Positions 27,357 to 41,837 of a stretch of 64,000 nucleotides of DNA are shown here, in pieces. The stretch is from Wuchereria bancrofti (lineage: Eukaryota; Nematoda; Chromadorea; Rhabditida; Onchocercidae), in NCBI GenBank assembly GCA_005281725.1, contig SSBO01000007.1, forward strand, positions 3,168,402 to 3,232,401, written 5' to 3'. The first letter of the stretch is position 1. The number at the start of each line of letters is the position of its first letter. The notes under the pieces were generated by a model. It saw only the letters and a list, made by a program, of their open reading frames with translations. It ran no database searches and was not told the DNA's origin. A program made the translations under genes and the position numbers.

Positions 27357-27960
27357 CGGAGTGAAATGTTTTTGAGACTTATTCATTAATTACTAGCGAA
27401 GTAATTTAGAACTGAGACCTACTTATTAGCGAAATCACTTCCCGAAGAGTAAGCAGTAGAACGCTTCTTGCTCGAGCTACAAATACTTCGCTATATAAGT
27501 TAGCAGAGTACATATTTCACTGAATAGTATATATTTCATTGAACATTTAAATAAGCACAAAAATATATTTTTGAATATCATAAAAAATCATATTTCATTA
27601 ATTATTATAACAATTACCCGTCGAAATTATCAACCTGACAATGTGCCCCTATCCTTTAAATATAATCCCTCAATGCAGTTCATTTCGTTTGTTCCAAATT
27701 TGTCATTCAAGCATCATTTTTGATCACGCTTGATATTATCTTTGAACTGCGATATTTCGTTAACTGCAAAATTTAAATCTAACAGTAAAAAGTGTTAATT
27801 TTCATTTCACGTTATATCACTATCTTTGACCTTCAATCTCTCTCAATAAAAATCCTACTGATTGCAACACTGTCCTATAGCCATGTTTACTAAAGCAGGA
27901 TTATTACTATTATAATTATATCAAATCAGTAGTGACTTTTCTTCTCTGGTCGAAACTTTT

Positions 27961-30900
27961 CTAGAAGCTTGCTTTTCGTCGTTGTTCAACGTTCAGCCAG
28001 CAGCACAGCAACATAGTTAGGAACATACCCAATAGCTAAAAAAAACTATTAAATATAAATTTTCATTCCAGCTTATGCTTTATATTCGAATCGGAGACAG
28101 GATAAATGCGAAAGGAAGGGTCAGCAGTGCTGGCAAAGAGTCCTAATTCATCTCGCTAAAAATTATTTCATTTAAAATCACTGCATGGGTCTTGATGAAG
28201 ATCCTTAATCTTAAAAAAAAAAAACATAATTACCTCAGCAGTACCCATAATGACACAGATGACGATTGCAATATCCAGATGACTATTGGCTGCATCATAA
28301 AATGCTTTACTACACCCCTAAATTTGAGCAAAATAAGCAATCCAAAATAACAAGTCCGCCTCGAGAACCTTTATATTCTCCCCGCTCAGTTATAAATAAA
28401 TCGCTTATATTAGATAAACTGAAAATAAATCGGAAAAATAATCTTAACATAACACGTCTGAGATTATTATTGTAAAAGCTACTAACTTTTGAATGAATAA
28501 AGGCTTCATAAGTCCAGAGTTCCAACTTGTCAAAAGTTAATCCACAATCAGTTGGATAATCGCGCATACCTTGTTCATTGCAGCATGACTGGGGTACTTT
28601 ACCAATATCGGAATAGCCTGCAGTAAGTGAATCAGATTAATCAGAGCTACTAAAAAAAAAAAGGAAAAAAGCAAGAGGAAAGAAAAAGGATTGATGACCT
28701 ATTCCAAGTTCGGTTTTTCCAGGAATATCGCGTCCCCATGAAGAGTATAGCCAGTCTCGATATCCTCTAACACCGCAACATTCGAACTGAAATAATAAAA
28801 CTCAGAGTAGTTATCTAATTTAAAAGGAACCGATCTATGGAAGTTATCAGTTCGAAAAGTCGCTGCGAATAGTTAGAAAAGATTGATTTTGAGTTTGTGA
28901 GAAAGATAAAACGTTCTAAGTTTTCCCATTCCATTCCAAACCATCATGATGTCCCAAGGTCCCAAAAAGTCATCACGTTGCAAGTGGCTATTGGATAGGG
29001 ACAAGTATCATCGTGGACTTATTAAGAATTGGATAATTTAGTTAAGCAGTTTTAAACGTAGCTTATCCTGCCAAATGCAGGATAAGCTCATTTTACCGTT
29101 GAAGCAAATTGAGATTATATATGTATGTGAAAGTCTTGAAGAAAATTTAATTGGGATTTCATCAAAATTATTACAACTCCTGTTTTCAAGACTCTGACCC
29201 AAAAAGCTGGAATTTCTAGGAGCGCGAATCGAGTTTTCTTCCACCAGTGCTAAGCAAATCTAAAGAGGAACCAGTAATTCTGACAACATTACATGGCAAA
29301 AAGTGAATCAAGTAAGTGAAAGGAATTCAAAAGAAGTACTTACTTTACTCTGTATATTATCAAACAATTCCTTATACGATGACTGGGTAGCATAAAGTTC
29401 CTGCACAATGCGATACATTGACTGATCGATATAGCGCTTGATAAATTCCTGTTGGCTGTAGGCCAGTATTGCAGCAGTCAGTTGTAAGCAAAACACCATC
29501 AGAAGGATGATGAAGAACTGCAAGGCATTTCCTCATGGCAGTCACTTCTCGCATTTCAATTTTAATAACAATGATGCTATCTCGTTGCTCGAAGTAAATC
29601 ATAAAAATATCGTCTTTGAAAAGATTTGAAATGTTGGAAATGAAACAAAATGAAAAAAAAAAGATAAATTAGTAAATTCCACTAATCAATTTGACAATCA
29701 CTTGAAGTAAAAACATTTAAAAATCTGATTGCTCGCTATCAATTGCAATGCTGAAATAAGCTGGAAAGATCAAATCATTTGTGGCATTGATATTAGAACA
29801 TTATCAAGAAACGGATGAAAAACCAATTCAAACAAAAATTTATAGGGCATAACGCATTAGTTTTTAAATCTCTGCATGAATAAATTATCATGGTCTGGTG
29901 ACATTGGGCTCTTCATTCTTAAATGAATAGATAGGTATTACTCAAAGGACAGGTAACCTTAGAAAAAGAGAAATAATGTGCTATTATAAGGTAGAGCCGA
30001 ATACAACAAAGGGAATTTATGTAAAAATACTACAGAAAATAACGACATTTTTTTTCGATTTCTGCAGATTCACACAAATTTAAATTATTCCATTTATAAA
30101 AAAAAATTCCTCATTGTAGTGATAAGCGCAAATAACAATAATATCAGTCATGAGCAAATATCAATTTTCTCTCACATAGTGCCTGATTAAAATCTAGTGT
30201 TTTGAATGATCATTAATTACTCTGAGATACGGTACGTGATCTTTCTAAACAAAAGTGTTGAATTTTACTTTTTTACAAAAATAGGGAGCAAAAAAATGGG
30301 AAACAAGTTTCTATTTTAAGAAAAATGTGAAATTTTGGAAATTCTCATTTCCAAATCCTGGCATAAAAAAGATTCGTTTTTCCATTTCGTAACATCAATT
30401 AGAAAGAAATTATATATGGAGGTTTATTTTTCATCGAAGATTATTCGTTCTGGTAATTGTAACTATCAGTGATGAAAGGAATAATGTTGTTAATAGTCCC
30501 AAGTAAAATAAATAATCAATTAACTTACAACAGTTAGCATTCCTTGATTGAGACGCCAGGCACCACAGCAGCCCAATCCTCCAATTAGCGTCAGCAATGT
30601 ACCAGTACCAATGAGTAGATAACATATCAACGAGAAATGGTCGCTTGTTTGAGGACCATTTGCAGTGAGGACGTCATTAACTGAACGATCCAATAAAAGC
30701 CACAAGCCCAATATCAATACAAATAAGCCCGAAAGCTGAAATATTAATGAGACTTAGCTTCAAAAGATTCTGTTAGTTATGAGTTTCCATTAAAATAGTT
30801 TTATAGGAATTTCTCTTTTTTTTTGTAATTCCATATGAGCATACTGAAGAATAAAACGATCGATTAGAGCCAAACTGTGTTCACTTAGTGTTCTGGCTTA

Positions 30901-31541
30901 GCCAAAAAGAAGTCGCTATGATGTGAATAATTGTTTTGATTCAAAAGCAAAAGCAAAGCATATCGTTATTTCACAATTTCTGTCATTTCTAGGAAGAGCT
31001 GTCGATCGATTTCATTATATTCTAAACACTGTTCTACTCCTTCAAATCTCTTAGATTACTTGCATAAAGAACTATATCCAACAAAAAGAAAATAGTTTTT
31101 CTATTTGTTGAATATAAAGTTACAACTGACCACATAAATTATTTCGGCAATTAATTGAAAATGTTTAAAATGTTTAACGAAATTTCAAGTTACTATCTGT
31201 ACAATCAATAAATTTAACCATTAGCAGCAGCTATCTTCATATAGATTATGTGCCTTGAGCCAAATTCTTTAGAAATTTCCATAGCTAAGGTATATTTTCA
31301 AGACTTGGCTTCAAAGAAGTACTCGTCACTCTGTCATTCTACTATACAATTTTTGGTGAGAATTCAATCACTTGATAAACTGAAAGAATTTTATAATAAA
31401 AGTCACAGATAAGCAAAGAGAAAGAGAAGTAGAGGAAGAGATGAAGTCGGAAGATGCACTTACCCAAAAACATAAATTGAGAAGGAAAACGATGCTTCGT
31501 AAGGTCCGAAAGCAACCTCCGCCCGGCGGTGACCGCACCAT
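27961..31541 (-). CDS. Tetraspanin, complete (7 exons, 278 aa)
   Basis: Exons in transcription order: 31541-31464, 30735-30529, 29517-29344, 28786-28699, 28617-28487, 28317-28234, 28035-27961; all phases match. Four membrane segments are visible: residues about 16-41, about 64-82, about 96-115 and a last one over exons 6-7. The small loop holds GPQTSDH; GLGCCGAWRLNQGM follows TM2. The large extracellular loop has the signature CCG at 156-158, PQSCC ending at 195, C207 and C228, giving the six cysteines of a two-or-three disulfide EC2. Membrane-proximal cysteines (N-terminal GGGC, C-terminal LCCWLN) suit palmitoylation. Tetraspanins organise integrins and other partners in plasma-membrane microdomains. 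The closest family member was not determined. A TTCTTTCCAG acceptor 29 nt upstream of the ATG suggests trans-splicing. Confidence 0.95.
29060..29088. repeat. Perfect 12-bp inverted repeat in tetraspanin intron 3
   Basis: AGCTTATCCTGC and GCAGGATAAGCT are separated by the 5-nt loop CAAAT. A transcript would form a tight hairpin. It sits in the intron 28787-29343. Function unknown. Confidence 0.7.
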
Positions 31542-31580
31542 CGCAAGCTATCCAACAACAGCAACAACAGCTGGAAAGAA
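31542..31580 (-). promoter_or_regulatory. Candidate spliced-leader acceptor of the tetraspanin gene
   Basis: On the minus strand TTCTTTCCAG ends at 31571, leaving a 29-nt leader before the ATG at 31541. Position and pyrimidine-rich tract fit a trans-splice acceptor. Confidence 0.45.
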
Positions 31581-31756
31581 CTGAGGGAACTAGATAGAAA
31601 TGAGTGTCAGTCCTGGTCTGATCTATCTAATCTAGCTCCAAGTTCTGCAAGGGTGAGAGGAGACCGACGGAAGAAAGACGTTATCTGTTCCCTTCCCTAC
31701 CCTTCTATTCCAACCTTTTCTCTCAGAATTCGAAGTTTAGCAATAAGTGCATCATC

Positions 31757-32873
<1,117 letters not shown>

Positions 32874-35800
32874 TCATCATGAAGGCAATTTGACATCCAT
32901 ATCTTATGGGAGATTACTTCTTGCTTTATTAATTAGTTGACCTGCTTTTCACTATTTTGCGATGTTTGTGATTATGGTAGGCGCACTTATCCATCCAAAC
33001 ATAAGCATTACAAAAAATATTGCAAAAGACACTTCTTTAAGACAAAAAAAAAAAACATGTATAAGTGAGGCAGCTGCTCAGTGTAAATGTTGTGCATTTG
33101 GTTCAGGTTACACTTTGTATAAAAACATCCTCCTTGAACGGATCTATTTTGTAATCAAATTTAGCTGCAAGTTTTGACTTCGGTGGGAAAATGTTCGGCG
33201 GGAGATCTGAATTACATTTGCCAATTATGTCAAATATTTTTTCTTTTAGTCCTTTAATAATATATGTAATAAGGAAGTTATAATATATAAGGAAGTTTTT
33301 GAAAACATAAGGAAGTTTTAAAATTTAAAACACGTTTCAATGCCGTCCTGAATTCATTTAGCCTTTGTTATTTAGATTGTATTTAGATTTAGATTCCCGA
33401 GGAAATTTTTATTGTTCAAAGTTTCATGCAGAGCAAAAAAATTTCTTCTCATTTTTGATTATGAGACTATGATCCAATCCGTTTCTCATCAAATGCAACT
33501 TTCGTCCAACTCCGCTATATTTCCCCTTTATTTTCTAAATGACATAGAGTTTTTATAATGTCTTTAAACACTTCTCAGATGTAATCCAAAAATTTAAACA
33601 AATCACAAAGGCAAAAATTTTGCACGATCGAGTCTATTTAATAGTTCCTTATGTATGAATTCTTTATATATGAGGGTTTTCAACGTTGATTATCATTTTA
33701 ATTCTAGGCAAACAGTGCACGATAAATAACTTAAGCTGATTAAAGTATAAACTTATAGTTGAGTGAAGCTTAACAATATCGGTCACTTTATATTACTCGT
33801 GGGGAGAAAACGGGTACTTCTTGAGTAATGAGCATGTAAATAATATAGTATGCTTATAATAATAAGACTGGTGATAAACTTTTATTTTTAACTCATTGTT
33901 TTATCAAGCTTTTTAAACAGATATGAAACGCTAAATCATGGAACTTAATAACATAAATCTCCCCACGAATTTACTTCATAGCTCGACTGTTGTTCCAAAT
34001 TTACAAATTGCTAATTTACAGTACCAAATGTGGTGCTAGTGCTCCCGCACATTTAAAACAATAAATGTCTCGATTATCCTCAATCATTAGCTCTTATTTC
34101 GATATGATTGATTAATAGTAAACAAATAGTCGAAACCAATTCTGTCTGTATATTCGCCCAAATTCAAAAATACATCGATGAGCTGCTTAATCACTAAATT
34201 GTAGAATGAAACACAATATATATGCATTATGTTCTATTAACCTTATCAATGCATACCTTATTTGCATAAAATTGTTTGCATGAAATGTTTTTGTTTATCA
34301 AACAATTTTTCACTCCTTATGAAACAAATACCATTTTGTGCACTTGTTGTTTGCATCAACTACATTTGAAGTCATCTCTTCTTTGTCAGTTTGTTCCTTT
34401 CGTCTGTTATCTTTCTCTCTTCTCTGCATTTGGCTTTGAAGAACTGAAATCTGATTCAAATTGAATTAATATATCTGCCTGTTTGTATGTTTAATATCCT
34501 TCGGATTCCTAGCATTCTTCCAGATTATTAACAGTTGAAATTCTTTCAATAGCCACTTCTCTTTCCAGTACCTCATATTAACACTCGCCCGCAATTTATT
34601 TTATCAACCTATTCTCTAATAATACTTCTTCACATTTAGTGAAAAAAAATATATATATTAAGAAAAAGAAATTTGTGAGGCTGTTATATCCATTATCTGT
34701 CAAAATGATTACAATAGTCTCATTTGTTATTTTGCTGACAGGAGGATTTCGAATTCATTTCACCGAACTTATTGCCACCAAGCTTACTTCTATTGATATT
34801 CAGGTTTGGATAATGTATCCTGATTGGATGACTAGGAATATTAAAATTTAAATTTAACTGAAACTTCAGTTAGTATTTGAACAAAAATTATTCGAATGAA
34901 CGATATAAAATTAGAATATTGTGTTATTGAAATAAAGGAATTATTTTATGTTGTAAAAGGAAACAACTATTAACTAAATATTCCTTATAAATAGATATTA
35001 ATAAGCAGTAAATAAGTTATCATTTCCAGCACCAAATAACACACAATAATAATCAGTTTAAGTTTTAACTGATTTTCACAAAATCTTCCAATCTATCAGT
35101 ATTTATTTCAAATGATAAAAAATTCACGGCTTATAGAGATGATTTATGAGGTGAAAACTGTCTCAATAATCAGCTCCAGACATATTCAGTAACTTCCTCA
35201 CGAATCACCACTGTTTTGTTTGTATCTACATACCATGTGACCAACTGTTTATCATTTCACTTATCTCTTAATTTACTTTTGATTTAGAAATTGACTTAGT
35301 TTTGATCTGCCCACTAATTCACTTTAAATTTTACATATATATATGTAGTAAAATGTAGTAACAACCACAAATTATAAGCAGAATAGATTTTTTATGCTCT
35401 CTTCCTGGATATGTACTCCCAACGAGTTCCAAATTATGGGGATGTGTCATAAACATTAAAAAGATGAGACAGCAAATGTGTTAATGTTATCTTATAGGAT
35501 AGAAAATTATCTAAATGAAATCTTAAGTATTGGTAAATGTTTATAGCATCACGATAATTTCAAAGTGTTAATCGTATTTCTCTTGACCTTCATTTGTTTA
35601 CTAATAATATCAAACATCATTTTTTTTCACTGCCTGACTGCCTAATTGAAATGGTTCGGATGAGCGTAGTTTAAAAAGTTTATTTTTCAATTCCCTTCTA
35701 CCGTTCATAAATAATTTCCATAGGACAAAAATAAACAATGAGGAAAGACAAATATTAAAATTATTCAGCTATTATCATTCAGTTTAACTATAATTATATA

Positions 35801-36977
35801 ACACGATACTGTTTAGGGAAAATTGAACAGAACATTTATGTCAAAGGTAATTCAGACGGAAGACGGACAGTTGACGTGGATGCTGAACGAAGAATACGAC
35901 GACAGTGAACAAGACTATGACACTGCACAAGACAACACGGAAGCCATGTACCGTGAAGATCTCTTTGAAGGCGATATTGGTTCGTTTATTGATTCCCTAG
36001 TTTACTAATCTGTTCTCGGCGTGAGCATCAGTCGATCTAATATCATATCACGCTAACTGTTTTTACAGTGCTTATCAGTAATGGCGCTACCGTATTTAAT
36101 CGTGGTGTATCGATGACTGAGCACAGTGTTGGTTGTAAAAGTCGAAACAACTTTTCCATCCCTCAGCTTGAGATGAATGCAGTGCAGCACAATGCAGTAA
36201 GGCAAAAAACATTGTTATGGCGAAAGGGACGAGTACCATACGTCATCTCTTCCGTATATGCTAATATCAGGTCTGTAATGTCTCCACTATTCTAATTTTA
36301 TTTTCCACTTGTTCATTCGCAGTGACGTTCCTTATTTTCCATTTTACAGCAAACTTATAATTTTGGAAGCGTTTAAAGAATATCGACATCTGACATGTAT
36401 ACGATTTGTCCCTAAACGACGATTCGATTCCGATTACATTTACATTGCGCCTTATGATGGTTGTTACTCAATGGTTGGGAATAATGGTTCGTACATTTTA
36501 CGACAACTGAAAATTTCCTAAAGCTTCGAACGATTATGTTTCTTAAGCTTACCGACTTAAGTAATCTTTTACTCATTGCAACATTTGTTTTTTTTTTCTA
36601 TCCAATTATTTCTGGTAATTTTAACATCTATTAAAATGATAGTTCCTCATTTGGCCGTTGGAACACTGAGTCGTTCCAAAATGATGCATCCTAAAAATTC
36701 ATGTCAAATTGTTTTCAGTTCATTTACAGGTGGTAGACAAACAGTAAGTTTGGGTGACGGGTGCTTAAAGAAAGGGATAGTAATTCATGAACTGATGCAT
36801 GTAATCGGCTTTTTTCACGAACAAAGTGAGTTTTTATGAATCATCTAACAGTTTATGCTCTATAATGAGAAATAATATTTCTGACTCACTGTATTTTCCT
36901 GGCGTATAGTTCCATTCATCAGCATGAAATATTCAATTGTTGCTTCCATCACTCCTTTACTTATTTCGTTGTTAAAA
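32874..36977. repeat. Copy 1 of a duplicated 4.1-kb segment
   Basis: The segment from the end of the GATA array to 36977 recurs at 37734-41837 with a constant offset of 4860 bases. I saw no difference in the lines compared. It carries astacin exons 1-5 and upstream sequence. It ends at an isolated N at 36978, where the two copies part. Complete identity of introns and intergenic DNA, next to a gap and a simple repeat, suggests a scaffolding duplicate (unmerged haplotypes or overlapping contigs) rather than a real tandem duplication. Confidence 0.93.
34705..36825 (+). pseudogene. Partial astacin gene, exons 1-5 only (duplicate copy, probably assembly artefact)
   Basis: The five exons are 34705-34803, 35817-35979, 36069-36270, 36350-36486 and 36730-36825, identical to those of the complete gene 4860 bases downstream. 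They encode the signal peptide, propeptide and the first half of the catalytic domain through the zinc helix [11 protein letters not shown]. Exons 6-10, with the Met-turn and ShKT domain, are absent: the segment breaks off in intron 5 at 36978, followed by unrelated sequence and Ns. If the duplication is real, this is a truncated gene; more likely it is the same locus assembled twice. Confidence 0.85.
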
Positions 36978-36978
36978 N

Positions 36979-37053
36979 AGCCCGATAGCATGATACACAA
37001 ATGTGATCCGATCAGCCTATGATTGGACCACAAAAAGAGAATTTATAAAACCG
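36979..37053. other. 75-bp orphan sequence between duplicate copy and gap
   Basis: It does not match the continuation of copy 2 after 41837 and is bounded by a single N at 36978 and the N run at 37054. No feature is recognised. It probably belongs to a different contig end. Confidence 0.6.
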
Positions 37054-37582
37054 NNNNNNNNNNNNNNNNNNNNNNNNNNNNNNNNNNNNNNNNNNNNNNN
37101 NNNNNNNNNNNNNNNNNNNNNNNNNNNNNNNNNNNNNNNNNNNNNNNNNNNNNNNNNNNNNNNNNNNNNNNNNNNNNNNNNNNNNNNNNNNNNNNNNNNN
37201 NNNNNNNNNNNNNNNNNNNNNNNNNNNNNNNNNNNNNNNNNNNNNNNNNNNNNNNNNNNNNNNNNNNNNNNNNNNNNNNNNNNNNNNNNNNNNNNNNNNN
37301 NNNNNNNNNNNNNNNNNNNNNNNNNNNNNNNNNNNNNNNNNNNNNNNNNNNNNNNNNNNNNNNNNNNNNNNNNNNNNNNNNNNNNNNNNNNNNNNNNNNN
37401 NNNNNNNNNNNNNNNNNNNNNNNNNNNNNNNNNNNNNNNNNNNNNNNNNNNNNNNNNNNNNNNNNNNNNNNNNNNNNNNNNNNNNNNNNNNNNNNNNNNN
37501 NNNNNNNNNNNNNNNNNNNNNNNNNNNNNNNNNNNNNNNNNNNNNNNNNNNNNNNNNNNNNNNNNNNNNNNNNNNNNNNNNN
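37054..37582. other. Assembly gap (529 N)
   Basis: Run of N. Open frames crossing it are meaningless. Confidence 1.
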
Positions 37583-37673
<91 letters not shown>

Positions 37674-37674
37674 T

Positions 37675-37733
<59 letters not shown>
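37583..37733. repeat. GATA array remnant on the right side of the gap
   Basis: About 150 bp of GATA units with variants (GAAAGA near 37637, TATATA near 37671). It precedes copy 2 just as the long array precedes copy 1, which supports overlap of two contigs from one locus. Confidence 0.95.
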
Positions 37734-40700
37734 TCATCATGAAGGCAATTTGACATCCATATCTTATGGGAGATTACTTCTTGCTTTATTAATTAGTTGA
37801 CCTGCTTTTCACTATTTTGCGATGTTTGTGATTATGGTAGGCGCACTTATCCATCCAAACATAAGCATTACAAAAAATATTGCAAAAGACACTTCTTTAA
37901 GACAAAAAAAAAAAACATGTATAAGTGAGGCAGCTGCTCAGTGTAAATGTTGTGCATTTGGTTCAGGTTACACTTTGTATAAAAACATCCTCCTTGAACG
38001 GATCTATTTTGTAATCAAATTTAGCTGCAAGTTTTGACTTCGGTGGGAAAATGTTCGGCGGGAGATCTGAATTACATTTGCCAATTATGTCAAATATTTT
38101 TTCTTTTAGTCCTTTAATAATATATGTAATAAGGAAGTTATAATATATAAGGAAGTTTTTGAAAACATAAGGAAGTTTTAAAATTTAAAACACGTTTCAA
38201 TGCCGTCCTGAATTCATTTAGCCTTTGTTATTTAGATTGTATTTAGATTTAGATTCCCGAGGAAATTTTTATTGTTCAAAGTTTCATGCAGAGCAAAAAA
38301 ATTTCTTCTCATTTTTGATTATGAGACTATGATCCAATCCGTTTCTCATCAAATGCAACTTTCGTCCAACTCCGCTATATTTCCCCTTTATTTTCTAAAT
38401 GACATAGAGTTTTTATAATGTCTTTAAACACTTCTCAGATGTAATCCAAAAATTTAAACAAATCACAAAGGCAAAAATTTTGCACGATCGAGTCTATTTA
38501 ATAGTTCCTTATGTATGAATTCTTTATATATGAGGGTTTTCAACGTTGATTATCATTTTAATTCTAGGCAAACAGTGCACGATAAATAACTTAAGCTGAT
38601 TAAAGTATAAACTTATAGTTGAGTGAAGCTTAACAATATCGGTCACTTTATATTACTCGTGGGGAGAAAACGGGTACTTCTTGAGTAATGAGCATGTAAA
38701 TAATATAGTATGCTTATAATAATAAGACTGGTGATAAACTTTTATTTTTAACTCATTGTTTTATCAAGCTTTTTAAACAGATATGAAACGCTAAATCATG
38801 GAACTTAATAACATAAATCTCCCCACGAATTTACTTCATAGCTCGACTGTTGTTCCAAATTTACAAATTGCTAATTTACAGTACCAAATGTGGTGCTAGT
38901 GCTCCCGCACATTTAAAACAATAAATGTCTCGATTATCCTCAATCATTAGCTCTTATTTCGATATGATTGATTAATAGTAAACAAATAGTCGAAACCAAT
39001 TCTGTCTGTATATTCGCCCAAATTCAAAAATACATCGATGAGCTGCTTAATCACTAAATTGTAGAATGAAACACAATATATATGCATTATGTTCTATTAA
39101 CCTTATCAATGCATACCTTATTTGCATAAAATTGTTTGCATGAAATGTTTTTGTTTATCAAACAATTTTTCACTCCTTATGAAACAAATACCATTTTGTG
39201 CACTTGTTGTTTGCATCAACTACATTTGAAGTCATCTCTTCTTTGTCAGTTTGTTCCTTTCGTCTGTTATCTTTCTCTCTTCTCTGCATTTGGCTTTGAA
39301 GAACTGAAATCTGATTCAAATTGAATTAATATATCTGCCTGTTTGTATGTTTAATATCCTTCGGATTCCTAGCATTCTTCCAGATTATTAACAGTTGAAA
39401 TTCTTTCAATAGCCACTTCTCTTTCCAGTACCTCATATTAACACTCGCCCGCAATTTATTTTATCAACCTATTCTCTAATAATACTTCTTCACATTTAGT
39501 GAAAAAAAATATATATATTAAGAAAAAGAAATTTGTGAGGCTGTTATATCCATTATCTGTCAAAATGATTACAATAGTCTCATTTGTTATTTTGCTGACA
39601 GGAGGATTTCGAATTCATTTCACCGAACTTATTGCCACCAAGCTTACTTCTATTGATATTCAGGTTTGGATAATGTATCCTGATTGGATGACTAGGAATA
39701 TTAAAATTTAAATTTAACTGAAACTTCAGTTAGTATTTGAACAAAAATTATTCGAATGAACGATATAAAATTAGAATATTGTGTTATTGAAATAAAGGAA
39801 TTATTTTATGTTGTAAAAGGAAACAACTATTAACTAAATATTCCTTATAAATAGATATTAATAAGCAGTAAATAAGTTATCATTTCCAGCACCAAATAAC
39901 ACACAATAATAATCAGTTTAAGTTTTAACTGATTTTCACAAAATCTTCCAATCTATCAGTATTTATTTCAAATGATAAAAAATTCACGGCTTATAGAGAT
40001 GATTTATGAGGTGAAAACTGTCTCAATAATCAGCTCCAGACATATTCAGTAACTTCCTCACGAATCACCACTGTTTTGTTTGTATCTACATACCATGTGA
40101 CCAACTGTTTATCATTTCACTTATCTCTTAATTTACTTTTGATTTAGAAATTGACTTAGTTTTGATCTGCCCACTAATTCACTTTAAATTTTACATATAT
40201 ATATGTAGTAAAATGTAGTAACAACCACAAATTATAAGCAGAATAGATTTTTTATGCTCTCTTCCTGGATATGTACTCCCAACGAGTTCCAAATTATGGG
40301 GATGTGTCATAAACATTAAAAAGATGAGACAGCAAATGTGTTAATGTTATCTTATAGGATAGAAAATTATCTAAATGAAATCTTAAGTATTGGTAAATGT
40401 TTATAGCATCACGATAATTTCAAAGTGTTAATCGTATTTCTCTTGACCTTCATTTGTTTACTAATAATATCAAACATCATTTTTTTTCACTGCCTGACTG
40501 CCTAATTGAAATGGTTCGGATGAGCGTAGTTTAAAAAGTTTATTTTTCAATTCCCTTCTACCGTTCATAAATAATTTCCATAGGACAAAAATAAACAATG
40601 AGGAAAGACAAATATTAAAATTATTCAGCTATTATCATTCAGTTTAACTATAATTATATAACACGATACTGTTTAGGGAAAATTGAACAGAACATTTATG

Positions 40701-41837
40701 TCAAAGGTAATTCAGACGGAAGACGGACAGTTGACGTGGATGCTGAACGAAGAATACGACGACAGTGAACAAGACTATGACACTGCACAAGACAACACGG
40801 AAGCCATGTACCGTGAAGATCTCTTTGAAGGCGATATTGGTTCGTTTATTGATTCCCTAGTTTACTAATCTGTTCTCGGCGTGAGCATCAGTCGATCTAA
40901 TATCATATCACGCTAACTGTTTTTACAGTGCTTATCAGTAATGGCGCTACCGTATTTAATCGTGGTGTATCGATGACTGAGCACAGTGTTGGTTGTAAAA
41001 GTCGAAACAACTTTTCCATCCCTCAGCTTGAGATGAATGCAGTGCAGCACAATGCAGTAAGGCAAAAAACATTGTTATGGCGAAAGGGACGAGTACCATA
41101 CGTCATCTCTTCCGTATATGCTAATATCAGGTCTGTAATGTCTCCACTATTCTAATTTTATTTTCCACTTGTTCATTCGCAGTGACGTTCCTTATTTTCC
41201 ATTTTACAGCAAACTTATAATTTTGGAAGCGTTTAAAGAATATCGACATCTGACATGTATACGATTTGTCCCTAAACGACGATTCGATTCCGATTACATT
41301 TACATTGCGCCTTATGATGGTTGTTACTCAATGGTTGGGAATAATGGTTCGTACATTTTACGACAACTGAAAATTTCCTAAAGCTTCGAACGATTATGTT
41401 TCTTAAGCTTACCGACTTAAGTAATCTTTTACTCATTGCAACATTTGTTTTTTTTTTCTATCCAATTATTTCTGGTAATTTTAACATCTATTAAAATGAT
41501 AGTTCCTCATTTGGCCGTTGGAACACTGAGTCGTTCCAAAATGATGCATCCTAAAAATTCATGTCAAATTGTTTTCAGTTCATTTACAGGTGGTAGACAA
41601 ACAGTAAGTTTGGGTGACGGGTGCTTAAAGAAAGGGATAGTAATTCATGAACTGATGCATGTAATCGGCTTTTTTCACGAACAAAGTGAGTTTTTATGAA
41701 TCATCTAACAGTTTATGCTCTATAATGAGAAATAATATTTCTGACTCACTGTATTTTCCTGGCGTATAGTTCCATTCATCAGCATGAAATATTCAATTGT
41801 TGCTTCCATCACTCCTTTACTTATTTCGTTGTTAAAA
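37734..41837. repeat. Copy 2 of the duplicated 4.1-kb segment
   Basis: Matches 32874-36977 position for position (offset 4860). This copy continues without a break into the remaining astacin exons. Confidence 0.93.
37740..39564. other. Region upstream of the astacin gene (same content as 32880-34704)
   Basis: AT-rich, about 1.8 kb. Short plus-strand frames (37822-38037, 39136-39324, and their twins at 32962 and 34276) show no domain. A GGAAGTT element recurs three times near 38133-38175 (and 33273-33315). Nothing else was seen. Confidence 0.5.

Noticed and set aside
34705..36825. A second, independent astacin paralog
   Set aside because: Identical to the downstream gene in exons and introns and broken at a gap; treated as an assembly duplicate.
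37003..37756. Open frames across the N gap
   Set aside because: They consist of unknown bases flanked by repeat; not real.
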